From assembly GCA_007124105.1 (NCBI GenBank), contig SLFT01000303.1, positions 1 to 25,141 on the forward strand: a stretch of 25,141 nucleotides of DNA, in the 5' to 3' direction. The translations under genes and the position numbers were made by a program. This document shows, one piece after another, positions 7,902 to 15,833 of the stretch. The notes under the pieces were generated by a model. That model was given only the letters and a program-made list of their open reading frames with translations. It made no database searches and had not been told where the DNA came from. Source of the DNA: Candidatus Hydrogenedentota bacterium. GTDB taxonomy: Bacteria > Hydrogenedentota > Hydrogenedentia > Hydrogenedentales > CAITNO01. The first letter of the stretch is position 1. Every line of letters begins with the position of its first letter.

Positions 7902-8450
7902 TTATTTCCCCCTTTTCCTTTTCTTATCGGGAATCCCTTTGCGCAACCCCTCGAGGATGCGCATGCTTTCAGGGTTCAACCGGTCTTCGAGCAACGCGGC
8001 GCGTGTATCTCGACTCTTGTTAATTGTTTCGCGTGCGTTTGTCTGGAACTGACGGACCGACGCCAGAAAACTGTCGGCTTCCATGGTAAGCGCGCCCATG
8101 CCCCGACACAACGACCGCAGGCCGCCATCGTTGCTGACCACAATGCACTGCATGCGGTTGTGCTCCTGAAAGATAAGCCGTTCAATCACCGTATCTGCGG
8201 AGGTATTCGCGGGCGAGAAAACAATATCCATTCCCTGGACATGGCCGTTTACCGCTGCCACGGCCCGTGACAAGTCTTCATGACGACCATCAAACACCAC
8301 CGTCACTTGCTTGTTGCCGGTCATGCAGAAGCACACGACTTTGTCCAACAGCATTTCTCGCGCTCTTTCGAGGTTGTGGGCTGCGACAGGACGCAACGAC
8401 GCGGACTTGTGCATGACATTGTACGCGTCTATAAAATAATGTTCCGGCAT
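7902..8450 (-). CDS. NYN-domain RNase of the YacP/Rae1 type
   Basis: The 182-residue protein opens with YFIDAYNVMH (Asp8, Asn11), the strand-1 motif of NYN/PIN-like nucleases. VVFDGR (Asp54), SADTVIERLI (Asp86, Glu90) and IVVSND (Asp108) complete the acidic metal site. The order and length match the YacP-like family, whose Bacillus member Rae1 is a ribosome-associated endoribonuclease. The C-terminus is strongly basic and ends in several Lys/Arg residues, which could contact RNA or ribosomes. ATG 8450 fits the domain start, although the upstream sequence has only a poor ribosome-binding site. It lies between the Ser/Thr kinase (77-base gap) and the YprB-like gene (57-base gap) on the same strand. 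Confidence 0.87.
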   Translation of the reverse strand: MPEHYFIDAYNVMHKSASLRPVAAHNLERAREMLLDKVVCFCMTGNKQVTVVFDGRHEDLSRAVAAVNGHVQGMDIVFSPANTSADTVIERLIFQEHNRMQCIVVSNDGGLRSLCRGMGALTMEADSFLASVRQFQTNARETINKSRDTRAALLEDRLNPESMRILEGLRKGIPDKKRKRGK

Positions 8451-8526
8451 GGGACTGCTCTGAAGACAACAGCATAAACTGTTTGTAGTGATAGGCCGTC
8501 AAGGCAGCAGCGCTGAAACAGGCCGC

Positions 8527-9429
8527 TTATTTCTTGTTAAACAGATTGGAAAAGAAGCCGGAGACCTTTTCGACGCCCGCGTTCTTGCCAGCTTTCGCCT
8601 GCGCTTGCGTCTTCTCCGCTTGTTGCTGTGAAAGCCGGTATATCTGCATGATCGCTTTCTTGAAATCGAGCGCTGTCGCGTACCGGTGGTCCGGGTTGGG
8701 CGCCAGCGCCTTTTCCACAAAAGCGTCCGTTTCAGGGGGTAAATCAGGGCGCAGCGTGGAAATCTTCAGTCCAGGAAGCGGCGCGCGACCGGTAAGCAAT
8801 TCAAAGAAGATAACGCCAAGCGGATAAATGTCGGCGCGGTGGTCCACGCCGGCAGGGTTGTTTTGCTGTTCAGGCGCCATGTAATGGGCTTTGCCCAGAT
8901 TGGCCCCGATAGAGGTAAGCCCTTTGAATTGGTCGTCCAGCTTGGCGAGACCGAAGTCCACAAGGCGCACCGATCCGTCGCGCGAGACCATGATGTTTTC
9001 CGGCGACAAGTCGCGGTGAATGGTGACCTCGTGCGCATGGGAAAGCGCATCGGCAACAAGGCAAAGTACGCGCACCACCGAGGCGAGGTCGAGCCGTCGT
9101 TGCTGCTGCAACCACAGGCGGAGACTCTTCCCTTCGATATACTCCATGGTATAAAACAAGGTGTTCTGCCACTTACGCGCGTCCAGCACCTTCACAATTC
9201 CCGGATGGTTCAGTTTGCGGACCGTCTGGACTTCGCGTACAAACCGACTTATTGCCTGTCGGCTGGTGGCGTACTTGGCATGCAGCGTTTTAAGGGCCAC
9301 ATCCGTATTCGTTTCCTTGTCGGTAACCAGAAACACTTCACCCATGCCGCCGCGGCCAAGCTTTTTCTTTATCACATATCGGCTTGCGATAACGTTTCCC
9401 GGTTGCAGTTGGTCTATTATGTCTGCCAT
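8527..9429 (-). CDS. Cytoplasmic Hanks-type Ser/Thr protein kinase
   Basis: The 300-residue protein is almost entirely a Hanks-type kinase domain. Visible motifs are the glycine loop LGRGGMGEVF (25-33), Lys47 in VALKTLH, the helix-C Glu66, catalytic HRDLSPENI (Asp140, Asn145), DFG at 158-160, and APE at 185-187. The HRDLSPEN form replaces HRDLKPxN. All residues needed for phosphotransfer are present, so it should be active. No transmembrane segment or sensor domain follows. The tail from 266 is rich in Gln and Lys and ends in an amphipathic GFFSNLFNKK stretch that may bind membrane or a partner. AAGGGG directly abuts ATG 9429, and GGAG lies 13 bases upstream. A candidate promoter lies about 60 bases upstream. 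Confidence 0.95.
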   Translation of the reverse strand: MADIIDQLQPGNVIASRYVIKKKLGRGGMGEVFLVTDKETNTDVALKTLHAKYATSRQAISRFVREVQTVRKLNHPGIVKVLDARKWQNTLFYTMEYIEGKSLRLWLQQQRRLDLASVVRVLCLVADALSHAHEVTIHRDLSPENIMVSRDGSVRLVDFGLAKLDDQFKGLTSIGANLGKAHYMAPEQQNNPAGVDHRADIYPLGVIFFELLTGRAPLPGLKISTLRPDLPPETDAFVEKALAPNPDHRYATALDFKKAIMQIYRLSQQQAEKTQAQAKAGKNAGVEKVSGFFSNLFNKK

Positions 9430-9778
9430 CCCCTTATCATATCTCCATGGTTATTAAATCCAAGGGTTTCGGTTCGATACGGTCCGTATTATACCGAATC
9501 ATGTTTCCGTTTGCGAAATCAAACTCATGTTGTCCGCATGGCCTGTATTTTGTTGCCGCCTTGATACGGATGCCTGTAATATGACAAGGTAATGTATTCA
9601 TAACGACAACTGTCCAACGCGCTTTACGCTCACTGTTTCGTGTCCTGTCGTCCTTATGCATGGGCGTCGCCCCCCAGTTTTCGCGCAAAATTCGCAGGCG
9701 CAACAGAAATCTGGCGGGATATGCGGGCCAGACAGTTACTTAGAATGAATTCGGCCACCAGTACGAAAGACGAAATGT
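9430..9778. other. Divergent intergenic region between kinase and glycosyltransferase genes
   Basis: I find no supportable gene in these 349 bases. The kinase-proximal part holds a promoter-like element with an inverted repeat (9477-9517). The hexamer ATACGG of that repeat recurs at 9564-9569. The glycosyltransferase-proximal part has a TAGAAT box near 9740 but no matching -35 box, and only a weak ribosome-binding site before ATG 9779. No tRNA or structured RNA was recognised. Confidence 0.6.
9477..9517 (-). promoter_or_regulatory. Candidate sigma-70 promoter and operator of the Ser/Thr kinase
   Basis: On the minus strand a consensus -10 box TATAAT (9488-9493) is preceded after 18 bases by TTCGCA (9512-9517), which matches four of six -35 positions. 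An inverted repeat, ATACGG-T-CCGTAT (9477-9489), overlaps the downstream edge of the -10 box and the expected start site. A repressor bound there would block RNA polymerase. The predicted leader to ATG 9429 is about 50 bases. The exact -10 and the symmetric repeat are seen; the regulation is inferred. Confidence 0.5.
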
Positions 9779-11005
9779 ATGACACTGCGTATAGCCATTG
9801 TGGACTTGCTTTTTTCCTGGCCTCCTCATGGCGGGGCGGATGTGGACGTTTATCATGTTGCTCAGGGATTGCGCGCACAGGGGCACGATGCGCGACTATT
9901 ATTTGTCCATGATCCGTCCAGCTGGGAACGGGGTCAGGCCGATCCCACGGCGCTGCCCTTTCCTGCCGAACGCATCAGCTTTTCTCCTGGCGCATTGACG
10001 GCCGGGGCGCTTGTTGCTCGTGTACAGACGTCGTTGGACAAATGGCGCCCTGACTTTGTGCTGCTTACGCAGGGATATTTCCTCAAAGTTCCGCTTATGC
10101 TTGCCTTACGCGCCTATCGCGTTATATCGCGCTGTTACGCCCATGAGACGGCCTGTCACCGGGATATCCTGTGGTTCAAGGACGGCACGCCCTGCCCCAA
10201 TGAATACCGACGCACCCCCGAGGTCTGCCGCGCCTGCGCGCTGGAAAGTCAACGCGCCGCCATTACCCAGGGTCGCTATACCGCCTGGACGCGGGAATAT
10301 ATTGAGACGCAAGCGTGGACACCGACTTTTTTCCGCCAGTTTATGGAAGCGTACCAATCTTTGCATGCGGTGATCGTCACCACCGAGCACATGCGCGGGC
10401 AGATTGCGGGATTGTGCGATCGCATCCATGTTATTCCGCATGGCGTTGACGCCGACCGTTTTATGCCCGCTCCCAACACAACGACCAACGTTGCGCCGGT
10501 GGTCTTCGCGCCGGGAAGGCTCGAAGACCCGGCCAAGGGGCTGGACATGTTGCTCGGGGCGGCGCGATTACTTTCCGACGAGGAACGTTTGTTCTCGCTG
10601 CGCGCTACAGTGCCTGAGGGACGGAGCGGGCCGTTCTGGCTTCAACCAGTAGGTAAAATACCACATCACGCCATGCCCGCCGCCTATCAGCAGGCGGATA
10701 TAGTCGTGGTGCCCAGCCTTTGGGACGAACCTTTCGGTATTGTGGCGCTTGAAGCAATGGCAACGTCGCTGCCAGTATGCGCGGCGCGCGTCGGCGGATT
10801 ACAGGATATTGTTGTACACGGGGAAACAGGCATGTTATTCGAACGCGACAATGTCGAGGAGCTGGCGGCGGTATTACGCCCGCTTCTTGATGACGCGGCG
10901 ATGCGTCGCGCCCAGGGCGCCGCCGGACGCGACCGGGTTCTTGCCCGATACCAGTGGAAGACGGTGCTGGAACAGTGCTATCCTCCCTTATTCACGCTAC
11001 ACTGA
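9779..11005 (+). CDS. GT4-family glycosyltransferase (GT-B fold)
   Basis: The 408-residue protein is a two-domain GT-B retaining glycosyltransferase. The acceptor half begins MTLRIAIVDLLFSWPPHGGADVD, with the glycine-rich loop and AQGLRAQGHD typical of GT4. The donor half contains VIPHGVDADRF, FAPGRLEDPAKGLD, and the Ex7E motif in WDEPFGIVALEAM, followed by GGLQDIVVHGETGMLF. A cysteine group at 119, 126, 139, 150 and 153 (CPNEYRRTPEVCRAC) lies in the acceptor domain and could bind a metal. No membrane segment is seen. The sugar donor and acceptor cannot be told; surface polysaccharide or glycolipid synthesis is the usual role. The ribosome-binding site is weak (GAAAGACGA). It stands alone, since the next gene starts 360 bases later. 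Confidence 0.93.
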   Translation: MTLRIAIVDLLFSWPPHGGADVDVYHVAQGLRAQGHDARLLFVHDPSSWERGQADPTALPFPAERISFSPGALTAGALVARVQTSLDKWRPDFVLLTQGYFLKVPLMLALRAYRVISRCYAHETACHRDILWFKDGTPCPNEYRRTPEVCRACALESQRAAITQGRYTAWTREYIETQAWTPTFFRQFMEAYQSLHAVIVTTEHMRGQIAGLCDRIHVIPHGVDADRFMPAPNTTTNVAPVVFAPGRLEDPAKGLDMLLGAARLLSDEERLFSLRATVPEGRSGPFWLQPVGKIPHHAMPAAYQQADIVVVPSLWDEPFGIVALEAMATSLPVCAARVGGLQDIVVHGETGMLFERDNVEELAAVLRPLLDDAAMRRAQGAAGRDRVLARYQWKTVLEQCYPPLFTLH

Positions 11006-11366
11006 AGAACAGCTGCGTTGTCTGTTGCCAATAGGGCATTTTCGGACGTGGTCTGACAGCGTCGGACAGGTTAAACACTACCATGTCTGCGTTGTTTGCG
11101 ATGACGTCGCGAGGCTCATGAGTGGTCGTCCGTTTTTTCGCGCCGTGGTGCAGATGTGGGCAGCGGCAAGCCGCGCCAGACAGGTACACTTGACCTGGCA
11201 TCAACCCAAAGCGTCCGATACCGTAGGAACTGGCGTTGGCGCTGTGTAACAACCCGTATGGGCCAATTGTGTGTGGAGTATTCATGCTCTGCCTGGTTGC
11301 GCTACGCCTCCGGGCTAAGCGGTCAGCCACTGGCGCCAGGGAATTTTGGATTGGAGAAGTACCTCG
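11006..11366. other. 361-base gap with no recognised gene
   Basis: The open frames here lack family resemblance and ribosome-binding sites. An imperfect hairpin (GTCTGAC-AGC-GTCGGAC, 11051-11067, one G-U pair) is not followed by a T run, so I do not call it a terminator. TTGACC near 11189 resembles a -35 box but has no -10 box at a proper distance. Only the end of the gap is clearly functional: GGAGAA at 11353-11358, eight bases before ATG 11367. Confidence 0.5.
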
Positions 11367-13400
11367 ATGATACATTGTAGTTACACGATCTTGCTTATGG
11401 CGTTGGGAACAACGGTTCATGCCGGTCCACCGCCGGAATTAAACAGCGTCGCCATTGAAACAACCGGACAGGTGACCGTGCGCAATGCCCATGCGGTATT
11501 ACACTCGCCCGAGGAAGGGTTGTGGTCTATTGCGACGGGCTGGGAAAATGACTGGCCCGCCGAATGGCATCACGCCCACCCGGAAACAGTTGAACAAGTC
11601 GGCGACTGGACAATTGTACGTGGACGCATCGCGCTGGACAGTGGCGAGTGGCGGTTGACCGACGCGTATCGCCAGGAAGAAGGGCTGTTGCGCTGTACAC
11701 GACGCTTTGAATGGCACGGCGCCGCACCCCTCGAGCCATGCACTTTGTCTATTCGATTTCAGGCGGGCGGCGCGGGCGCGGGCGTTGTTATGCCGGGTCT
11801 CCTTTACCACGGAAACCCCTCGGGCGCGAAAAGCGGTCGTACACCGGTATATACAGGGGCGCCGGGCGAAGAGGCCTTTTTCGAGGAGCATCGCTTTCCC
11901 ATGCCCTTTGCGAGTTTCGAGTGGCGCGAGGGCGACAACTTTTCGGGCGCGGCGCTGCACAGTCTGCCATGTCCCGTCCCTGGCGGCAACCGGAGCGATC
12001 AATGGTGGAGCCTTGGCGTAACAGCGAAGGACGGATACACTGAGCTGGCGCTACTGTCGGGTCCCTGCGCATCCAACGGACGCCGCAGCGTTATCAAGGC
12101 AGTGCAGCCGGGATTCGAGGCATACACCGACACATGGCTTGTTGTGCCGCCGGGCGCAATTATCGAAAAGACCTTTTATCTGGACGTCTGGCCGGTGGCG
12201 CGCGAGGGCGCAGGTTTCCAACGTTCCGTGAGCAAGGCCCTTGATCTGTATCCGCCTGTTCTGACGCCGGACCTGCCCGCGGCCCGCGACATTATCAACG
12301 GCAAACTGCGTTACGCGGAAACGCGTTGGCTTGATATGGGCAGTGTGGCGGGATACCGCAAGTACCACGACCGTAGCGCAATCGTGATGGGCTGGTGCGG
12401 TCAGGCAGCGGCGCCGGGCTATGCGTTGCCCGTGCTCGCCGACCATTTTGATATTCCCTACGCGCAGGACCGCGCGCAGCGTTCCCTGGATTTTTTGACG
12501 AACGCCGTCTTTTACGAGGGTGGTTTTCATACCTGGTATCATCCCGAGCGCCAGCGCTGGGAACGGCATGAACCGCTGTCGCAGGGGCAGGCCATGCTCC
12601 ACTTCGCGGACGCCATACGGCTGGGGCGCGAGACCGATATGGACACGACGAGGTGGGAAGCGTTTTTGCGACGGGCCTGTGATTTTCACAGCGCGCGCAT
12701 CCTTGACGCGGACTGGGCGCCTGCGTCCACCGACCAGGCGTTTTTCATCGCGCCTCTCTGCGAAGCGGCCAGGCTCTTTGATGTAGCGGCGTACCGGAAA
12801 GCTGCGGTAAAAGCGGGTGAAACATACGCTGCCCGTTCTGTCACGATGCGCGAACCTTACTGGGGCGGTACGCTCGACGCCAGCTGCGAGGACAAGGAAG
12901 GCGCTTATGCCGCGTTACAGGGGTTTGTCGCCTTGTATGACGCCACGGGAGAGGACCGTTATCTGGAATGGGCGCGCCATGCCCTTGACGTGGTGCTCAC
13001 GTATCTTGTGGTATGGGACATAGACATGCCGCCGGGCAGACTCCGCAATCACGGGTTCCGCACACGGGGCTGGACAGCCGTATCGCCGCAAAACCAGCAT
13101 ATTGACGTGTTCGGCGTACTTATTGCGCCCTGGGTATATCGGATGGGCGAATTGACGGAAAACGCAACGCTCAAGGACACGGCGCTGCTCATGTTTCGCA
13201 GCTGCGGCCAGCTCATGGACCCCTGGGGAAGCCAGGGCGAACAGCCTCAGCAAACCAGCTACGCACAGCGGGGCGAGGCGCATGACGTGGAAGCGTTGCG
13301 CGGCGATTATGTGGAGGACTGGACCGTATTCTGGATAACCGCCCATTTCCTGAACGCCGCCGCCCGCTTCATCGAGATGAACGCGCCCCTGTTGGAATAA
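11367..13400 (+). CDS. Exported alpha/alpha-toroid (six-hairpin glycosidase-like) protein
   Basis: The 677-residue protein starts with a short signal peptide (MIHCSYTILLMALGTTVHA, cleavage likely after residue 19). I chose ATG 11367 because GGAGAA lies eight bases upstream; a TTG seven codons earlier lacks such a site. The first 280 mature residues look beta-rich, with many Trp and Tyr. The remainder alternates helix pairs with aromatic and His residues, including AIVMGWCGQAAAPGYALP, GGFHTWYHPERQRW, YWGGTLDASCEDKEGAYAALQGF and NQHIDVFG. This two-part architecture is known from six-hairpin glycosidases and some polysaccharide lyases. I cannot assign a CAZy family or name catalytic residues. 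It likely acts on a glycan outside the cytoplasm. Confidence 0.8.
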   Translation: MIHCSYTILLMALGTTVHAGPPPELNSVAIETTGQVTVRNAHAVLHSPEEGLWSIATGWENDWPAEWHHAHPETVEQVGDWTIVRGRIALDSGEWRLTDAYRQEEGLLRCTRRFEWHGAAPLEPCTLSIRFQAGGAGAGVVMPGLLYHGNPSGAKSGRTPVYTGAPGEEAFFEEHRFPMPFASFEWREGDNFSGAALHSLPCPVPGGNRSDQWWSLGVTAKDGYTELALLSGPCASNGRRSVIKAVQPGFEAYTDTWLVVPPGAIIEKTFYLDVWPVAREGAGFQRSVSKALDLYPPVLTPDLPAARDIINGKLRYAETRWLDMGSVAGYRKYHDRSAIVMGWCGQAAAPGYALPVLADHFDIPYAQDRAQRSLDFLTNAVFYEGGFHTWYHPERQRWERHEPLSQGQAMLHFADAIRLGRETDMDTTRWEAFLRRACDFHSARILDADWAPASTDQAFFIAPLCEAARLFDVAAYRKAAVKAGETYAARSVTMREPYWGGTLDASCEDKEGAYAALQGFVALYDATGEDRYLEWARHALDVVLTYLVVWDIDMPPGRLRNHGFRTRGWTAVSPQNQHIDVFGVLIAPWVYRMGELTENATLKDTALLMFRSCGQLMDPWGSQGEQPQQTSYAQRGEAHDVEALRGDYVEDWTVFWITAHFLNAAARFIEMNAPLLE

Positions 13401-13411
13401 ACGGCGACATG

Positions 13412-13441
13412 TTCACATCGCCTGTCCACAACAGGTATACT
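13412..13441 (+). promoter_or_regulatory. Candidate sigma-70 promoter with an inverted repeat in the spacer
   Basis: TTCACA (13412-13417, five of six -35 matches) and TATACT (13436-13441, five of six -10 matches) are separated by 18 bases. A start near 13448 would give a leader of about 43 bases before ATG 13491. The inverted repeat CCTGT-CCACA-ACAGG (13421-13435) fills most of the spacer. A dyad in a slightly long spacer is the site used by MerR-type activators and some repressors. The boxes and dyad are seen; the regulator is unknown. Confidence 0.5.
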
Positions 13442-13490
13442 TAGAGCATTCTGCTGTCAGCGCTATTGACATTGGAGTCCATTCATTATT

Positions 13491-15605
13491 ATGGAAGACG
13501 CACATCACAATACCGATCCTGACAAACGCGATCTTGCGCGCGCTACGGGTGCGTTGCCTTTTATCGCGTTGTTTGTGGTCGCAACCGTTTCGTTCCTGCT
13601 TCATTTCAATCTGCTGTACGCGCCCATGCAGGGCGAGGAGTTCCGGCTGCTTCTGCATGATGAGTTGCTGCATCGGCCCGACACAGCGATTGCCGCACAC
13701 GACAGTATGCCAGGGGCGCCTTTTGCCGCTCTGGCGGTCGGGACGCTTTGGCTGTTGAGCGGCGGCAGCATAATGCTGTTCCGGTGCGCGGCGTTGTTGG
13801 CCTGTGTGTTTAGCGTGATGTTGCTTTTTCAGACACTGCGGTTGTGGTTGGGACGATCGGAGTCGGTAACAGCGCCGTTGCTGGGGGCATTGCTTTTCGC
13901 TGTGTCGCCGGCTACGGTGCGTGTGGCGGCGGCAGTGGACGCGTGGCCCGCCGCGTTGGGCGGCCTATGCGCGCTGGCTTGCGTTGTGTTGTTCTTGAAG
14001 GCTACGGAAGCGGTTCATCAACGGGATGATCTGTATCTTGTACTGGCGTGCAGCGTGTTGGCTTTAGCGATAGCGACGCATCATGGTTTAATACTGCTGC
14101 CTGTGGCGCTTGTGGCGTTGGATATGTTGCGGGTCGCGCCGACAGGGAAATTGCGTTTGTCCCCGGCGTGGACAGCCCACCTGGCCGTGTTTGCCACAGC
14201 AGCGACCGTGGCGGCTGTCATTCATTTTTCCGGCGGCGCTTTATCGGCGCCGGGATTGCCGGCCCCGTTGTATTTCTTGTCCGCTGTTGCGGCCACAGCA
14301 GCGGCGTGGTTGATTGTTATGGCGCCTGCGACCGTGTTCCGTCACGCGGTTACACTTGTGATTGTGGTGATGTTGCCCGTGGGCGGGTTCCTTTCCTTCC
14401 GCCACGCGGTGGATTATCTTGATCCCATTGCGCGGTTGGAACGCGAGACTGTCGCAGATGCCGCGCCGCTGTTGCAAGAGCGCCTGGCGCTGCAATTCCT
14501 TGATGCGGCGCGGCGCGAAACTGACCCGGAAAAAGCAAACGCCTTGTTGCAGGAGGCCCTGGCGGTGTGGCGCTTGCGCGACGCGGATAGCCCGGAAGCA
14601 TCGTCAGCGCGGCGTGTGTTGGGCAAGCGGCTGCTTGTGGCGGGCCAGTACGCGGATGCCGCCGAACTGCTCGCCCCCTTTCTTGAATCCGCGCCTTTCG
14701 ACCCCGCTGGATTTGACGCTGCGCTTGCGCTGGCTCGGGCGGCCGAGGTTCAGGGACAGCTGGCACAGGTTGCCGATTATTACGCTTTTGCGCGCAGACG
14801 TGACGCGTTGCCCCTGGACGACGCCGTTCGATATGGCACAGCGCTGATGCGACTGGGCAACATCACAGGGGCGGCAATGCAGTTTGCGCGATTAGAGGAA
14901 CTGGAGGAAGGCAGCGAGGCGGCGACGCATAAGACCCAGGCAATAAACGCTTACAATGCGGCGCAAGCGCAATTGAACGCGGGTCGGGAACTGATACAGG
15001 AAGACCCGGGAGACGTCTTGGGATATATCGCCATGGCAGAAGGCGATTTATTGTCCGGCAACGGATTGCGCGCTTTTTATTGGCTCGCGTTGACATTGCG
15101 CCGGGACGAAACCCAGACGCGCGCTTGGGAGTTGCTCGGCGCCATCTTTTCACAACACGATCACGCGGAACAATTTGTGAGCCAGTGGGGAGCGTTGAAA
15201 ACGCCTGGTGATCCGTCGTGGCTGCGGTTGGCGCGACAGGCCGCTCTCTTTCAGGCGTGGGACGGCGCACGAACTTTTGCCGCCCAGTTCGTCACGGAAA
15301 AAACGCCTACCGCGGAGGAGTTTGTGGCGGTGTTTGCAATGGAGATGCGCCGTTTTTCCGTGGCGCGGGACTGGTTGGAAAAGGCCACGGAGGCGCGTCC
15401 GGACCGCTACGAGCCCTGGCTCGCGCTGACCGATATTGCCCTGGCCGCGCAACAAGCAGAGGAGGCGCGTCAGTTGCTTGAGGAGGCGCAAGAACGCAAT
15501 GCGCCCGAGGAGGAACTAGAGAAACGCAAGGCTCGCATTCAAGGCGACGCGCCGCTTCCCGATGAAGCGCAACCCTTCGAACCAGTGCGCACCTATATAC
15601 AATAA
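13491..15605 (+). CDS. Multi-pass membrane protein with C-terminal helical-repeat (TPR-like) domain
   Basis: Residues 1-305 contain about nine hydrophobic segments (roughly 21-43, 78-96, 98-117, 127-141, 153-169, 181-210, 229-246, 259-281, 285-303). Residues 310-704 are soluble alpha-helical repeats rich in Ala, Leu and Glu, resembling TPRs. The layout and the segment LLGALLFAVSPATVRVAA recall TMTC/PMT-type GT-C O-mannosyltransferases with TPR tails. In those enzymes an acidic pair sits in the first extracytoplasmic loop; here GEEFRLLLHDELL after the first membrane segment could play that part. The membrane half is shorter than in complete GT-C enzymes, so it may be a degenerate relative or a TPR assembly factor. 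GGAG lies 13 bases before ATG 13491. Topology is confident; the function is not. Confidence 0.85.
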   Translation: MEDAHHNTDPDKRDLARATGALPFIALFVVATVSFLLHFNLLYAPMQGEEFRLLLHDELLHRPDTAIAAHDSMPGAPFAALAVGTLWLLSGGSIMLFRCAALLACVFSVMLLFQTLRLWLGRSESVTAPLLGALLFAVSPATVRVAAAVDAWPAALGGLCALACVVLFLKATEAVHQRDDLYLVLACSVLALAIATHHGLILLPVALVALDMLRVAPTGKLRLSPAWTAHLAVFATAATVAAVIHFSGGALSAPGLPAPLYFLSAVAATAAAWLIVMAPATVFRHAVTLVIVVMLPVGGFLSFRHAVDYLDPIARLERETVADAAPLLQERLALQFLDAARRETDPEKANALLQEALAVWRLRDADSPEASSARRVLGKRLLVAGQYADAAELLAPFLESAPFDPAGFDAALALARAAEVQGQLAQVADYYAFARRRDALPLDDAVRYGTALMRLGNITGAAMQFARLEELEEGSEAATHKTQAINAYNAAQAQLNAGRELIQEDPGDVLGYIAMAEGDLLSGNGLRAFYWLALTLRRDETQTRAWELLGAIFSQHDHAEQFVSQWGALKTPGDPSWLRLARQAALFQAWDGARTFAAQFVTEKTPTAEEFVAVFAMEMRRFSVARDWLEKATEARPDRYEPWLALTDIALAAQQAEEARQLLEEAQERNAPEEELEKRKARIQGDAPLPDEAQPFEPVRTYIQ

Positions 15606-15833
15606 CACGCGCGCTGCCGGCGCTGTAGGGGCATCTCGCTGTGTATGTGGTACAATGGAATATATTCGATTGTGTAAAGCGCTGATTCACACTTCTGTAA
15701 CATGGATCATGTGACGAAAGACATCGGGGATATGTTTGCGCGTCGCGCACAAAGCGCCTTCGTTGTCCAGTCGCGCGTCCCAAGCGACGCAGTTTCCTGC
15801 GCTTGAGAAATACACACTGGAAGCAAGAGCGTC

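Noticed and set aside
11346..11366. TTG start seven codons upstream for the toroid-like protein
   Set aside because: The GGAGAA ribosome-binding site lies inside this extension, and the added residues would precede an already complete signal peptide.
10992..11420. 142-codon minus-strand frame covering the gap between the GT4 and toroid-like genes
   Set aside because: It overlaps the end of one gene and the signal peptide of the next, has no family resemblance, and its residue composition looks non-coding.
12051..12689. 212-codon minus-strand open frame inside the toroid-like gene
   Set aside because: Long antisense frames are expected in GC-rich coding DNA. It has no ribosome-binding site and no motif.
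13466..13494. Consensus TTGACA before the membrane/TPR gene
   Set aside because: The matching -10 position would fall on the start codon with a poor hexamer, and transcription would begin inside the gene. The promoter at 13412-13441 is better.
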